Source: Mauremys mutica
Taxonomy: Eukaryota; Chordata; Testudines; Geoemydidae
Length of the DNA: 64,000 nt
Direction of reading: 5' to 3'
Assembly (NCBI RefSeq): GCF_020497125.1
Contig: NC_059075.1
Span: forward strand, 43,498,003-43,562,002
In this document: one piece after another, positions 55,283 through 64,000 of the stretch
How the letters are laid out: the number at the start of each line of letters is the position of its first letter
Position numbering within the stretch: the first letter of the stretch is position 1
The notes under the pieces: generated by a model
Databases searched by the model: none
What the model was told of the DNA's origin: nothing
The model's input: the letters and a program-made list of their open reading frames with translations, nothing else
Position numbers and translations under genes: made by a program

Positions 55283-56219
55283 CAGGGGTGGGCAAACTAC
55301 AGCCCGCAGGCCGGATCTGGCCCCTCAGGTCTTTGGATCCGGCCCACAGGATTGCCGCCCATGACGCCATGGACGCTGCGCCGCTCTCAGCAGCAGCCCC
55401 CGGGTGGGGAGGCAGAGGGCTCTGTGTGCGTTGCCCTTGCCTCCAGGCCCCCCTCCCCCGCACAGCTCCCATTGGCCGGGAACGGGGAACCGCGGCCAAT
55501 GGGAGCTTTGAGGGAGGTACCTGGAGGTGCAGCAAGGGCAGTGCACACAGATCCCTCTGCCCCACCTCCCCCAGGGGCCGCAGCGCTTCCTGGAGCGGCA
55601 TGGCATGGGGCCAGGGAAGGCATTTAGGGAGCCTGCCCTCGCCCTGGTGAGCACCACTGCCACCCTGGAGCCGCTTTAGGTAAGCGGTGCCGGGCTGGAG
55701 CCTGAACCCTGCCTGCACCCCACCCCACAACTCTCTGTCCTAAGCCCCCTGCCTGCATCTCACACCCCTCCTGCACCCCAACCACCTGCCCTGAGCCCCC
55801 TGCCGCACCCCAACCCCCTGCCTGAGCCCCCTCCCGCAGTCTGCACCCCAACCCCCTGTCCTGAGCTCCCTGATGCACCCTCCATACCCCAACCCCCTGC
55901 CCTGAGCCCCCTGCTGCACCCTGCACCCCTCCTGCACCCCAACCCCTACCCTGAGACCCCTCCCACAGTCTTCACCCCTGCCCTGAGACCCCTCTTGCAC
56001 TCCGCACCCCTCCTGCACCCCAACCCCCTTCCCTGAGCCCCCTCATATACCCTGCACCCCTCCTCTGCCCCAATCCCTTGCCCTGAGTCCCTTCCTGCAC
56101 ACCGCACCCCCCCTCCCACATCCCGCACTTCCTCCTGCACCCCAACCCCCTGCCCCAGTCCTGCATACTATTTCCCCACCCAGATGTGGCCCTCAGCCCA
56201 AAAAGTTTGCCCACTCCTG
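55283..56219. mobile_element. Nonautonomous hAT element with C-rich minisatellite
   Basis: The termini caggggtgggcaaactacag and aaaagtttgcccactcctg are complementary over about 16 bases. The flanking 8 bases (gactatat and ccctagag) do not match well, so the duplication is lost or the end is off by a few bases. The inside holds ggccaatgggagc-type palindromes near 55470-55510. From about 55690 to 56170 a C-rich array of irregular 30-60 base units (ctgcaccccaaccccctgcc, ctgagccccctgc) follows. Frames on both strands up to 186 residues are by-products of this array. Confidence 0.85.
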
Positions 56220-57715
56220 CCCTAGAGAAATGGCAGACTATAGACCACATGACTTTGCAGGCCTGTTAGGGAGGTGACACTGCTTGGAACAGTGGAGCAT
56301 ATTCCCACCATCCTCTGCAATAACAAATAGAAGGAAAAATTACTTCCCCAAGCCAGATACATTCTAACCAGAAAATGCAAGGCCCTCGAGCCTCCATCAG
56401 AACAAAAATGGTTGAAACAGGTGCAAAACACAGCTGAAACAGAGAAAGCAACTTTTAAAATTCTAGGACAGACAGACAAGACATATCATCCCCTCTAGTC
56501 TGCTATGGTGATGACACTGAATTAATTTGGCAGTTGGATAGATCCATAGTTTAAAAAACCATCACATCCACATACAGGTTTTATTGTTTCAAAAGAATAG
56601 GGAGGTGGGGAACCAACATCAACCAGCAATTCCTTGTAGTGGTTACTCATGTTGCTTTATAAAGTTAAGAACTGCATTGATAAAAATTATTCCAAAAGTA
56701 AATTAAAATTTTCACCACCACTTTCCCTCTCAACACCCACTGTCCTTTTCTGTTGCTGATGCAACCCCCTCCTCATTCACCTGAGACACGACAAACTCCT
56801 CCATTCTCTTGGGCAGGCCTCCACAGCTATACAGGTCTTTCTGGTTTCATGCTTACCCACGTAGCTGCAGTCTCTAGTACCACCTCCATCTCTATGCCAG
56901 TTAGGCATATATCTACTCTATGGAATCCCACAATCTCAGTGCATCAGCATTCTGTTGTCTATCTTCTACCTCTCCATTCTCTCAATTTTTAATTGTAACT
57001 AGTGCTTTTAAGCAAATAACACACAGTAGCTGAACATCCTTTCAATGCTTCCTATGGCTCCTCCTGCGCCACCCTCTCTACCTGTCTTGACTAAGTGAAT
57101 TTGTGGGTTATTATTGGTCTCAGCTTCCTTCACCTAGAAGTCTCACAGATGGAACTATTTCCCTTGGGCAAGAGGAGCCTGCTCAAATGTACTTTTGTCT
57201 CCCTCCTCATCTCAGACCTCGAATAGCCTGATGCCTGCTCTGTCTGGGATTGTCCCAATCACCTCCATGTTACCTGCTGTGAGTTTTCCCAGGTGTCACA
57301 GTCCTTGCTGCATAGGTCTCCATGAGGATACTGATGGCTGTTCACTTGCTGGGGGTTAGGATGTCTTGATCCCAGCTTTACATCCTTCGTGTTTATTCCC
57401 GAGATTCTCTCCACTCACATGTCCATTTCACACCTCTGTAGGGTGTGTTGGGTGTAAGCAGACATGCTTCATTTACTGTGGGGTCACTGGAGTGCAGCCA
57501 GCTAGCTCTGCAGTACTCTGTCGGTACGGTCTCTAAGCTGACTGTTTTAACCATTCCCCTGCCCCTTTGGCAGTCTGATAGGTTTGTCCAATAAGTTAGA
57601 CCCCTTTCTGTCACACACACACTGCTTTCTTTGCTCATCCAGGGAGGCGGTTGGGATTTTGGATGCACCAGGTGCAGCTACTGGGACTGCTGGTTGGAGA
57701 AGCATTTGCTTGAGC
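56220..57715. other. No gene recognised
   Basis: Ordinary composition, without recognised repeats. Frames of at most 91 residues show no domain. Confidence 0.45.
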
Positions 57716-58185
57716 CCGTTAATTAGCACAGTAACGGTGACTGTGCTCCATTAGCCAGCCCATGTGGTAGGATCCCCTCCCTATCCACCAGCCTTTCCCC
57801 TAATGAGATCTGGAAGAGGGACACTCACAAAACACTGCCTCAGAATAATATTCGGCTTTGTCCACGCCGGTAACGAGAGCTGACAGGATCACTACGTCCA
57901 TTTCTCTTCTAATTAGCACACTTCCAGCTAGGCCTGAGCCAGCAGCCAGAGATAAGCGATCGGACAACCGTACCGAATCACAAACACAAAGAGGCCCATT
58001 CCCCATAATTAGGTGAGACAATCCCTCAGTCTTTTCTCGGCTGGAGCTTGCCGGTAAGACTCTCGCTGTTTTGGTAAGTCCCAGCAACACAAGTTACACG
58101 TCTCCCCAGGACACTAATAAGCCCCTAATTGTCTTCCGCTTCACACGGCTCTTACCCCAGGTCTGACTTGGGGGAATTCTCCTAA
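57716..58185. promoter_or_regulatory. Candidate conserved noncoding element with TAAT cores
   Basis: Cccgttaattagcacagtaa, ttcccctaatgagatctgga, tcttctaattagcacac, ccccataattaggtgag and actaataagcccctaattgt give five TAAT/ATTA cores, with CpG-containing stretches (ttcggctttgtccacgccgg, agataagcgatcggacaacc) kept between them. No repeat and no coherent reading frame. It is the longest block of this type besides 6.6-7.1 kb. Enhancer role is inferred. Confidence 0.4.
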
Positions 58186-59345
58186 CAAGCGACAGCCAGC
58201 ACTCCTTGTGCCACAAACAGCAACAGGAGCTGCCTCTCTGGCAGTTACACTAGAAAGGGGAAGTGGATGAGCAGTCAGAAAGCAGCCCAGCATTCAGGGC
58301 CAGTCTACTGAAGAACAGGGACCGAAGGGAAGAGGCCAGAATGACTGGCATCAACTAAGTGTTGCTGGGGAAAAAGACTGTCCCCAGCCTGCCCTCCTCC
58401 TTCTCCACTGCTCAGCCATCAATCTACCTTCCATCTTGCCCTATCCCAATCATCAGCTTGCCTTCTCCCTTCTTGCCCCTCTCTCCTGCTGTCTGCTCCC
58501 TCATGTATTTGTGCAATAATCTCCTCAGAACACAAGGATCTGAAAACAAGCAGCTGCTTTTAGCTCATCAAGAGCAGAGGCTGTTTTGCTTTACCTTGGT
58601 TTTGGAGGTGAGGATGGGGCAACAGTGAATTCTGACAAAACGAGGAAGCTGAATAGATTTTGGCTTAAATAACCACAAAGTTTCCCCTTTGGGGCTTTCC
58701 CTCTGTCTGATCATACTGCACCTAAAAGGAAATGCAGGACAGTGGTTGAAACAGGGTCTGCCAATAGAGCCAAGCAGCTGCATTTCTCCAGTGAGACAGA
58801 GAACCATGGTCTGCCATCAATATTCAAACTCAGAAGAAGCATGTAGAAAGGTAATTCCTAAACGAGACCCTGTCATTTCCAGTGAATTTACATAGGGACT
58901 TATGGCCTGGTTTTTAATGATTAAGGCTGGCCAGAAAACAAAAAATCATTTTTGTGAAACATTTCAAAATTTGTTTTCTGTACAATGCCAAACAAAAACA
59001 AGACCCTGTCATAAGGGGATGTGGGGAGAGGTGTGGGAGACAGAGATTCAGGTCCCTGCTCCAAATCAAGCAGAACAGAGCCTCCCTCTCTCTCTGGTTT
59101 TGACCTGAGAAACCTTCCTGACAAAACTGTCATCAAAACTGACGTGTCTCCACAAAATATTTCAATTTTTCACAAAATGGTATTTTTCAACAGAAACCGT
59201 TGCATCAAAAATATTTCAATCAGCTCTATTAAAGATGCTCAGCACCTGCAGCTCCCATTGACTTCAATGTGACTTGTAGGGTACTCAGCACTTCTGAAAA
59301 ATCAAGCCAAGTTGTACCTGATCAGACCACTGGTTTAATCCACTC
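58186..59345. other. No gene; possible old repeats at 58900-59330
   Basis: Caaaaaatcatttttgtgaa, atttcaatttttcacaaaat and ttcaacagaaaccgttgcat look like a decayed A/T-rich family. Cagctcccattgacttcaat near 59251 is half of the palindromic motif also seen at 46.5 and 49.9 kb. Confidence 0.35.
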
Positions 59346-59348
59346 ATC

Positions 59349-59650
59349 TTAGGCCTGGTCTACACTAAGAAGGGGGGTCGAACTAGGGTACGCGAATTCA
59401 GCTACGTGAATAGCGTAGCTGAATTCGAAGTACCCTAGTTCGACCTACTCACCCGTTCACACGCGGCGGGGTCGAACTCCGCGGCTCCCCCGTCGACTCC
59501 GCCACCGCCGTTTGGAGTGGTGGAGTACCGGAGTCGACCGCAGCGCTTCCGGAGTTTGAACTATCGCGTCTAGATCAGAAGCGATAGTTCGAACTCCGAG
59601 AAGTCGAACTCACCGCGTCGACCCGGAAGGTAAGTGTAAACCTACCCTTA
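59349..59650. mobile_element. Harbinger-type MITE with TTA target duplication
   Basis: The element proper is 59352-59647 (296 bp): ggcctggtctacactaagaa at the left and agtgtaaacctaccc at the right, flanked by tta on both sides (59349-59351, 59648-59650), the classical Harbinger target. The left end is the same as that of the 4.86-kb element at 23851. Two internal hairpins stand out: cgaactagggtacgcgaatt mirrored by gaattcgaagtaccctagttcg, and ggagtttgaactatcgc mirrored by gcgatagttcgaactcc. It encodes nothing and could only move using proteins from a full-length relative. Confidence 0.95.
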
Positions 59651-59945
59651 CGGTAGGGGGAGGGAATTTGGGGAGTAGGGAGGCAGGGGGGAAAGCGGTG
59701 GTAAATGGGCAGGAGCAGATGATTAGCTAGAATGGCGATTGCAATTAGTTTATATATAATTATAAATAAATAAAAATTAGTAATGGCTAGTTAGAGGGGC
59801 AGCTGGAGATAGTTTATATAGGGAGGGGAGAACAAATAGAAACACAATGGACCTAACAAACCAAATATCCATCCAGACCCTGTTCACTTCACTGGTATCT
59901 TGTATCGCTCTGCTCCTCACTTTGTTTAGACTGTGAGCTCTTTGG
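59651..59945. other. No gene recognised
   Basis: G-rich (ggaggcaggggggaaagcgg) and AT-rich (tatatataattataaataaa) patches of unique-looking sequence. A tail-like word, ctgtgagctctttggagcag, lies at 59931-59950. Confidence 0.4.
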
Positions 59946-59949
59946 AGCA

Positions 59950-62297
59950 GGGACTCTCTCATAGACTGATAGACTTTAAGGCCAGAATGGACCATCATGA
60001 TCATCTAGTCTGACCTCCTGCACATTGCATGCCACAGACCCTCACCCGCCCTCTCCTGTAATAGATCCATAACCTCTGGCTGAGTAACTGAAGTCCTCAA
60101 ATCATGGTTTAAAGACTTCAAATGACAGAGAATCCACTATTAGTCTAGGTCAAGCCAGCAAGTGACCCTTGTCCCATGCTGCAGGGGAAGGTGAAAACCC
60201 CCCAGGGTCTCTACCAATCTGACCTGGGGGGAAATTCCTTCCCGACCCAAAATATGGCCATCAGTTAGACCCTAAACATGTGGGCAAGACCCACCAACCA
60301 GACACCTGGGAAAGGATTCTCTGTAGTAACTCAAGAGTCCTCTCCATCTAGTGTCCTATCTCTAGCTGTTGGAGATATTTGCTAATAGCAGTCATGGATG
60401 GTATATAAATCATTGTAGGTAATCTCTTAATACCATCCTCTCTATAAACTTATCAAGATCAGTCTTAAAACAAGTTAGGTTTTGTGCCCCCATTACTCCT
60501 CTTGGATGGCTGCTTCAGAGCTTTACTCCTCTAAGGGTTAGAAACCTTTGCCTAATATTTCAAGCCTAAACATGTTGATGGCCAGTTTATATCCATTTGT
60601 TCTTGTGCCAACATTGGCCTTTAACTTAACTCCTCTCCCTCCATGGTGTTTAACCCTCTGATGTATTTATAGAGAGCAATCATATCCCCCCTTAGCCTTT
60701 GTTAGGATAAACAAGCAAAACTCCTTAAGTCTCCTCTAGTAAGGCAGGTTCTCCATTCCTATTATCATTCTATTATCCCTTTTCTGTACCTGTTCCAGTT
60801 TGAATTAATCTTTCTGAAACAAAGGAGACCAAGGGTGCACACAGTATTCTAGATGAGGTCTCACCAGTGCCTTGTATAATGGCAATAACACTTCCCTGTC
60901 TCTAATGACAATACCTTGCCTGATGCAGCCTAGGATTGCATTAGCCTTTTTCATGGTCACATCACATTGGCAGCTCATAGTCATCCTGTGATCAACCAAT
61001 ATACCTAGGCCTTTCTCCTCCTCTGCTACTTCCAACTGATACTTCCACAGCTTATAGAAAAAATTCTTGTTATTAGTCCTTAAGTGCATGATGTTTCACT
61101 TTGCTCTATTAAATTTCATCCCATTTCTATTACTCCAGCTTTCAAGGTCATCCAATTTTGTATGATATTCCGGTCCTCCTCTGTATTGGCAATACCTCCA
61201 AACTTTGTGTCATCTGCAAATTTTATTAGCGCACACCCTCTTTTTGTATCAAGGTCATGAATGAAAATGTTAAGGATTGGTCTTGGGACGAATCTTATTT
61301 GAGGAACTCCACTAGTAACCTCCCTCCAGTCTGACAGTTCACCTTTCAGCATGACCTGTTGTAATCTCCCCTTTAACCACTTCCTTACCGGCCTTTTGAT
61401 CCTCATATTAATTCCCATCTTCTCCAATTTAACTAATAATTTCCCATGTGGAAATCTATGTGATGCTTTACTGAACTCCAGGTAGATTATATCTACTTCA
61501 TTTCCTTTGTCTAGAAAATCAGTTATCTTCTCAAAAGGAGGTTAGTTAGTCTGGCACGACTGACCTTTTGTGAAACCATCTTGTATTTTATCCCAATTAC
61601 TATTTACTTCCATAGCCTTAACTACTCTCTCTTTCAAAATTTGTTCTAAGACTTTACATAAAATTGAGGTCAAACTAACAGGCCTGTAGTTTCCCAGATC
61701 ACTCTCCCCACCCTTCTTAAATATAGATACTGTATTTGCAATCCTCCAGTCAAAGGATATAACCCCATAGTTTACGTATTCATTAAAATCCTTGTTATTT
61801 ATATTACAATTTCACATGCCAGTTCCTTTAATATTCTTGGATGGACATTAGCAGGCCCCCCAGTTTGGTCCCATTAAGCTGTTTGAGTTTGGCTTTCACC
61901 TCAGATGTGGTAATTTTTACTTCCATATCCTTGTTCATATTAGCCACTCTGCCACTGCCCCCATGCTCCTCATTACCCATAATAAAAACTGAAGCAAAGT
62001 ATTCATTTAGGTATTGGGCCACACCTAGATTATCTTTAATCTCCACCCCATCCTCAGTGTTTAGTGGCTCCAGTTTTTTCCTTGTTTTCTTTCTCCTTGT
62101 ATGGGTACAGAACCTTTTACTATTTTAATTTTCTTCGCTAGGTCCAATTCTGTTTGACTTTCTGATCTCCAAGAGGTAGCTTTCTTTGCTTCCATCCCTT
62201 CTTCCATTCCTTGTAGGCTTCTTCTTTCTCTTACCAACCTGTTTGAGATGCTTATTCATTCAGTTTGGTCTGCAATCCTTCCCTATAAATCTTTTCC
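59950..62297 (-). mobile_element. CR1 LINE, long antisense copy (3' end through RT)
   Basis: The 3' tail is at the left (tagactttaaggccagaatg, tgatcatctagtctgacctc). On the minus strand from right to left run: DNLGVAQYLNEYFASVF (62035-61985), an LTSILCKVLEQILKERVVKA-like stretch near 61690-61620, a WDKIQDGFTKGQSC-like stretch near 61590, then the frame 61427-61116 with WLKGRLQQVMLKGELSDWRE, VTSGVPQ and ALIKFADDTKFGGIANTEED with intact FADD. The frame 61089-60805 follows with KYQLEVAEEEKGLGILVDHR, KKANAILGCIRQGIVIRDRE and LYKALVRPHLEYCVHPWSPL. Same subfamily as 19850-22584. Frameshifts make it dead. Confidence 0.93.
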
Positions 62298-62460
62298 TGT
62301 TGCCAGAAGCTGTGAATAGGCAATAGGGGATGGATCACTTGATGATTACCTGTTCTGTTCATTCCCTCTGGGGCACGTGGCATTAGACACTGTTGGAAGA
62401 CAGGATACCGGACTAGATGGACCTTTGCTCTGACCCAGTATGGCCGTTCTTATATTCTTG
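62298..62460 (+). mobile_element. CR1 LINE 3' end nested in the antisense CR1
   Basis: Gccagaagctgtgaataggc, ggatcacttgatgattacct, ggactagatggacctttgct and tctgacccagtatggccgtt. The tail equals that at 44208-44448 and is inserted in opposite orientation into the older antisense CR1. It was therefore active after that copy landed. Confidence 0.92.
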
Positions 62461-62785
62461 AGATGCAAGCTTCAGATACTTTAAGTCAAAGTTGAAGAAA
62501 CTAATTACAAGTCTTCTCCACAATAAGATCCTTGATTCAGTCCATTCCACTTCCCTAATTCCCTTAATTTTTTTAAGTTTCTCTTTTGAAATCAAGGACT
62601 CTAGTTGTAGACTATTTTTGTTTATCCTTCCATTTAATTTAAACTGAATTAACTCATCATCAAACCAAGGTTGTCCTCTACAACAGTTCTTCTATGAAGT
62701 CCCCACTACTTACCAATACTAAATCTAAAATGGCATCACCTCTTGGTGGTTTGATGACTATTTGGTGAAGAAATCTGCTGGCTAT
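62461..62785 (-). mobile_element. CR1 LINE, antisense copy continued (upstream of RT)
   Basis: The minus-strand frame 62595-62413 and its neighbours read SKEKLKKIKGIREVEWTESR and a LLWRRLVISFFNFDLKYLKL stretch. Further right a FDDELIQFKLNGRINKNS-like stretch (62660-62610) is comparable with the linker between the endonuclease and RT of CR1-type LINEs. It continues the copy at 59950-62297. Confidence 0.7.
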
Positions 62786-62787
62786 CT

Positions 62788-63470
62788 GTAATGACCTTCA
62801 CTCTCTGCTGGGGCGCCGCCTTGTGGCCACATCTGGGGATTAGCTCCTTCAGGTCTGATACTCCCCTTCTAGTAGTTGCTCACACCATGCCCTCCCCCCT
62901 ACCACCTACCTTTGCTCTGCAAGACTCGCTGTGCTCCCTCTTCATGACTCAGTCCTAAAGGTAATAAGGTAATAATTGGAGATATACCAATCTCCTAGAA
63001 CTGGAAGGGACCTTGAAAGGTCATCGAGTCCAGCCCCCTGCCTTCACTAGCAGGACCAATTTTTGCCCCAGATCCCTAAGTGGCCCCCCTCAAGGATTGA
63101 ACTCACAACCCTGGGTTTAGCAGGCCAATGCTCAAACCACTGAGCTATCCCTCCCCCTCTGGCCAGGTCACTGTACAGCCCTCCCCCTTCCAGGGTATCA
63201 AAGTCCCACTGGATCTGCTGTCTGCATGCTGTTCCAGACAGCCTTTTGGTCCAAGGTGAGGTCCTATGCCACTTTCCCAGTGGCTGGCAGGGGAACCCAG
63301 GCCCAAGTACTACTCTGGGTTCCAGCCCAGAGACCCTATATCCAGCAACTACAGTCTGCTTGCTCCCAGACCCTACCAAATACAAAATCACCACACATCC
63401 CCTCCCCAAATTCCTCTTACAAACTCGCCTGTTTTTAGCTCTATTTGCTGCCTCCTGTGCCACCTTCTAA
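62788..63470. mobile_element. Possible solo LTR, with a SINE inserted
   Basis: Tgtaatgaccttcactctct begins like the LTR at 20904 (tgtagtgatc), and an aacccaggcccaagtactac stretch near 63294 parallels aacccaggcccaccctactc at about 21218. The right-hand end is not resolved and no target duplication was found. Confidence 0.35.
62971..63158 (-). mobile_element. tRNA-derived SINE with CR1-like tail, antisense
   Basis: Complement of the SINE at 53873-54057: ccaatctcctagaactggaa, cttgaaaggtcatcgagtcc, ggattgaactcacaaccctg (B box, minus strand) and ccactgagctatccctcccc (A box). It is nearly identical to the first copy over the whole body, which suggests both are fairly young. Confidence 0.93.
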
Positions 63471-63631
63471 ATGTTTGCATAGCACCTACCACACCTTGGG
63501 GTCCATTACAATATAAATAAATATTAATAGCAAGAATAACCCTGCCCTCAGAAGTAGCAAATACCTGATGCTTCAGAATAAGGTGTAAGACCCCAATAAT
63601 GCACCTGGACAATTAGATAGTGCTATGTGTG

Positions 63632-63828
63632 CATAGGCGGCAGGTTTGTATAATTTTTGGTAGGGCCCAAAATGGTGGTGCCCCCCCGCTCCCGCCCTGT
63701 AAGCCGATATAAAATGAAGCTACAACGCGTCAGTGCCACAAGATTACAAGGGTCAATTAAAAGTGGAAAGTCAGAAGGAGCACTTGCCTACTTCAATATA
63801 TAGTATTATATTTTGTTGCACCTGTTGT
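63632..63828. mobile_element. Left end of a hAT element related to the one at 48681
   Basis: Cataggcggcaggtttgtat followed by aatttttggtagggcccaaa corresponds to the complement of the right end at 49573-49530 (caggggtagcaggtttgtat, attttttggtggtcc). The CATAGG terminus is also that of the short hAT at 30913. The other end is not visible: it lies beyond the LTR start or outside the window. Confidence 0.65.
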
Positions 63829-64000
63829 GATGAAGTGGAAATGTTCTTAATATTTTCTCTGAATACTGTGTGGGTGCCTCAGTTTCCCCTGCAAGATGCC
63901 AACTGAAGGTGTTGGGGACAAAGAGATCAGGTGGCCTCCCTGTCCGGAAGAGACACAGAGGCCAGAGGAGGGAGTGTCAGTTTGGAGCTGGCTGGGGAAA
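63829..64000 (+). mobile_element. Start of an LTR, cut by the window end
   Basis: Tgtgatgaagtggaaatgtt, gaatactgtgtgggtgcctc, agtttcccctgcaagatgcc and gggacaaagagatcaggtgg follow the order of an LTR family I associate with turtles, beginning TGTGATGAAGTGG. The 3' end and any internal genes lie outside the window. Class undetermined. Confidence 0.5.

Noticed and set aside
55170..55730. 186-residue minus-strand frame with Gly/Arg/Pro-rich composition, and its plus-strand partners
   Set aside because: It lies in the GC-rich inside of a hAT element with clear ends; frames are open on both strands in several phases, typical of GC-rich repeats.
1..64000. CRISPR arrays, bacterial operons, phage or plasmid features
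   Set aside because: No regularly spaced repeats with unique spacers, no ribosome-binding-site-led frames and no prokaryotic genes; the repeats are those of a vertebrate nuclear genome.

Overview
This window looks like intergenic or intronic DNA from a vertebrate nuclear genome, most likely a cryptodiran (hidden-necked) turtle. I found no host protein-coding exon, rRNA, CRISPR array or functional tRNA gene. The assignment rests on the repeats: many CR1 LINE 3' ends of the reptile type, two tRNA-derived SINEs whose 3' half resembles a CR1 tail (the layout known for the turtle/tortoise Pol III SINE), MIR and L2 fossils, hAT families with the ends I associate with turtles, and Harbinger and Penelope-like elements. 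Nearly every open reading frame is either a fossil piece of a transposon protein or a chance frame in GC-rich repeats.

Layout. 1-3.5 kb: three CR1 3' ends, an antisense CR1 fossil and a 36-bp GC-rich tandem repeat. 5.0-7.25 kb: a DNA-transposon remnant, then two stretches with homeodomain-type motifs and a CpG-rich core that look like conserved regulatory DNA. 7.9-10.2 kb: a CR1-like reverse transcriptase (RT) fossil, a MIR piece and a fold-back Penelope-like insert. 13.4-18.2 kb: MIR, a decayed CR1 with an ORF1 esterase-like domain, a Penelope-like element (PLE) with a GIY-YIG ORF inserted in CR1 sequence, then L2 and CR1 fossils. 18.8-22.6 kb: a hAT element, then a CR1 split by a solo LTR that is itself split by another hAT element. 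23.65-29.0 kb: an L2 fossil split by a 4.86-kb PIF/Harbinger element carrying a broken Myb/SANT-like gene and a convergent broken transposase. 30-36 kb: mostly unique sequence with CNE-like blocks, one short hAT element and a CR1 fossil. 37.2-39.4 kb: a long antisense CR1. 39.8-49.6 kb: CNE-like block, three hAT elements, MIR, and a CR1 tail. 50.6-56.2 kb: possible LTR, Tc1/mariner MITE, MIR, CR1 tail, SINE, and two hAT elements. 57.7-58.2 kb: CNE-like block. 59.3-64 kb: Harbinger MITE, long antisense CR1 with a sense CR1 tail nested in it, SINE, possible LTR, a hAT 5' end, and an LTR start cut by the window edge.

The insertions can be ordered in time because several are nested and keep target-site duplications (TSDs): hAT inside LTR inside CR1; Harbinger inside L2; PLE inside CR1; CR1 tail inside CR1. 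The blocks without transposons are rich in ATTA/TAAT cores and would suit a regulatory landscape around a developmental gene outside the window, but that is inference. The most interesting signals are the hammerhead-ribozyme-like folds in the Penelope-like repeats, the phase-consistent intron in the Harbinger accessory gene with a second diverged 3' end behind it, and several hAT elements that carry GC-rich internal repeats between intact ends.
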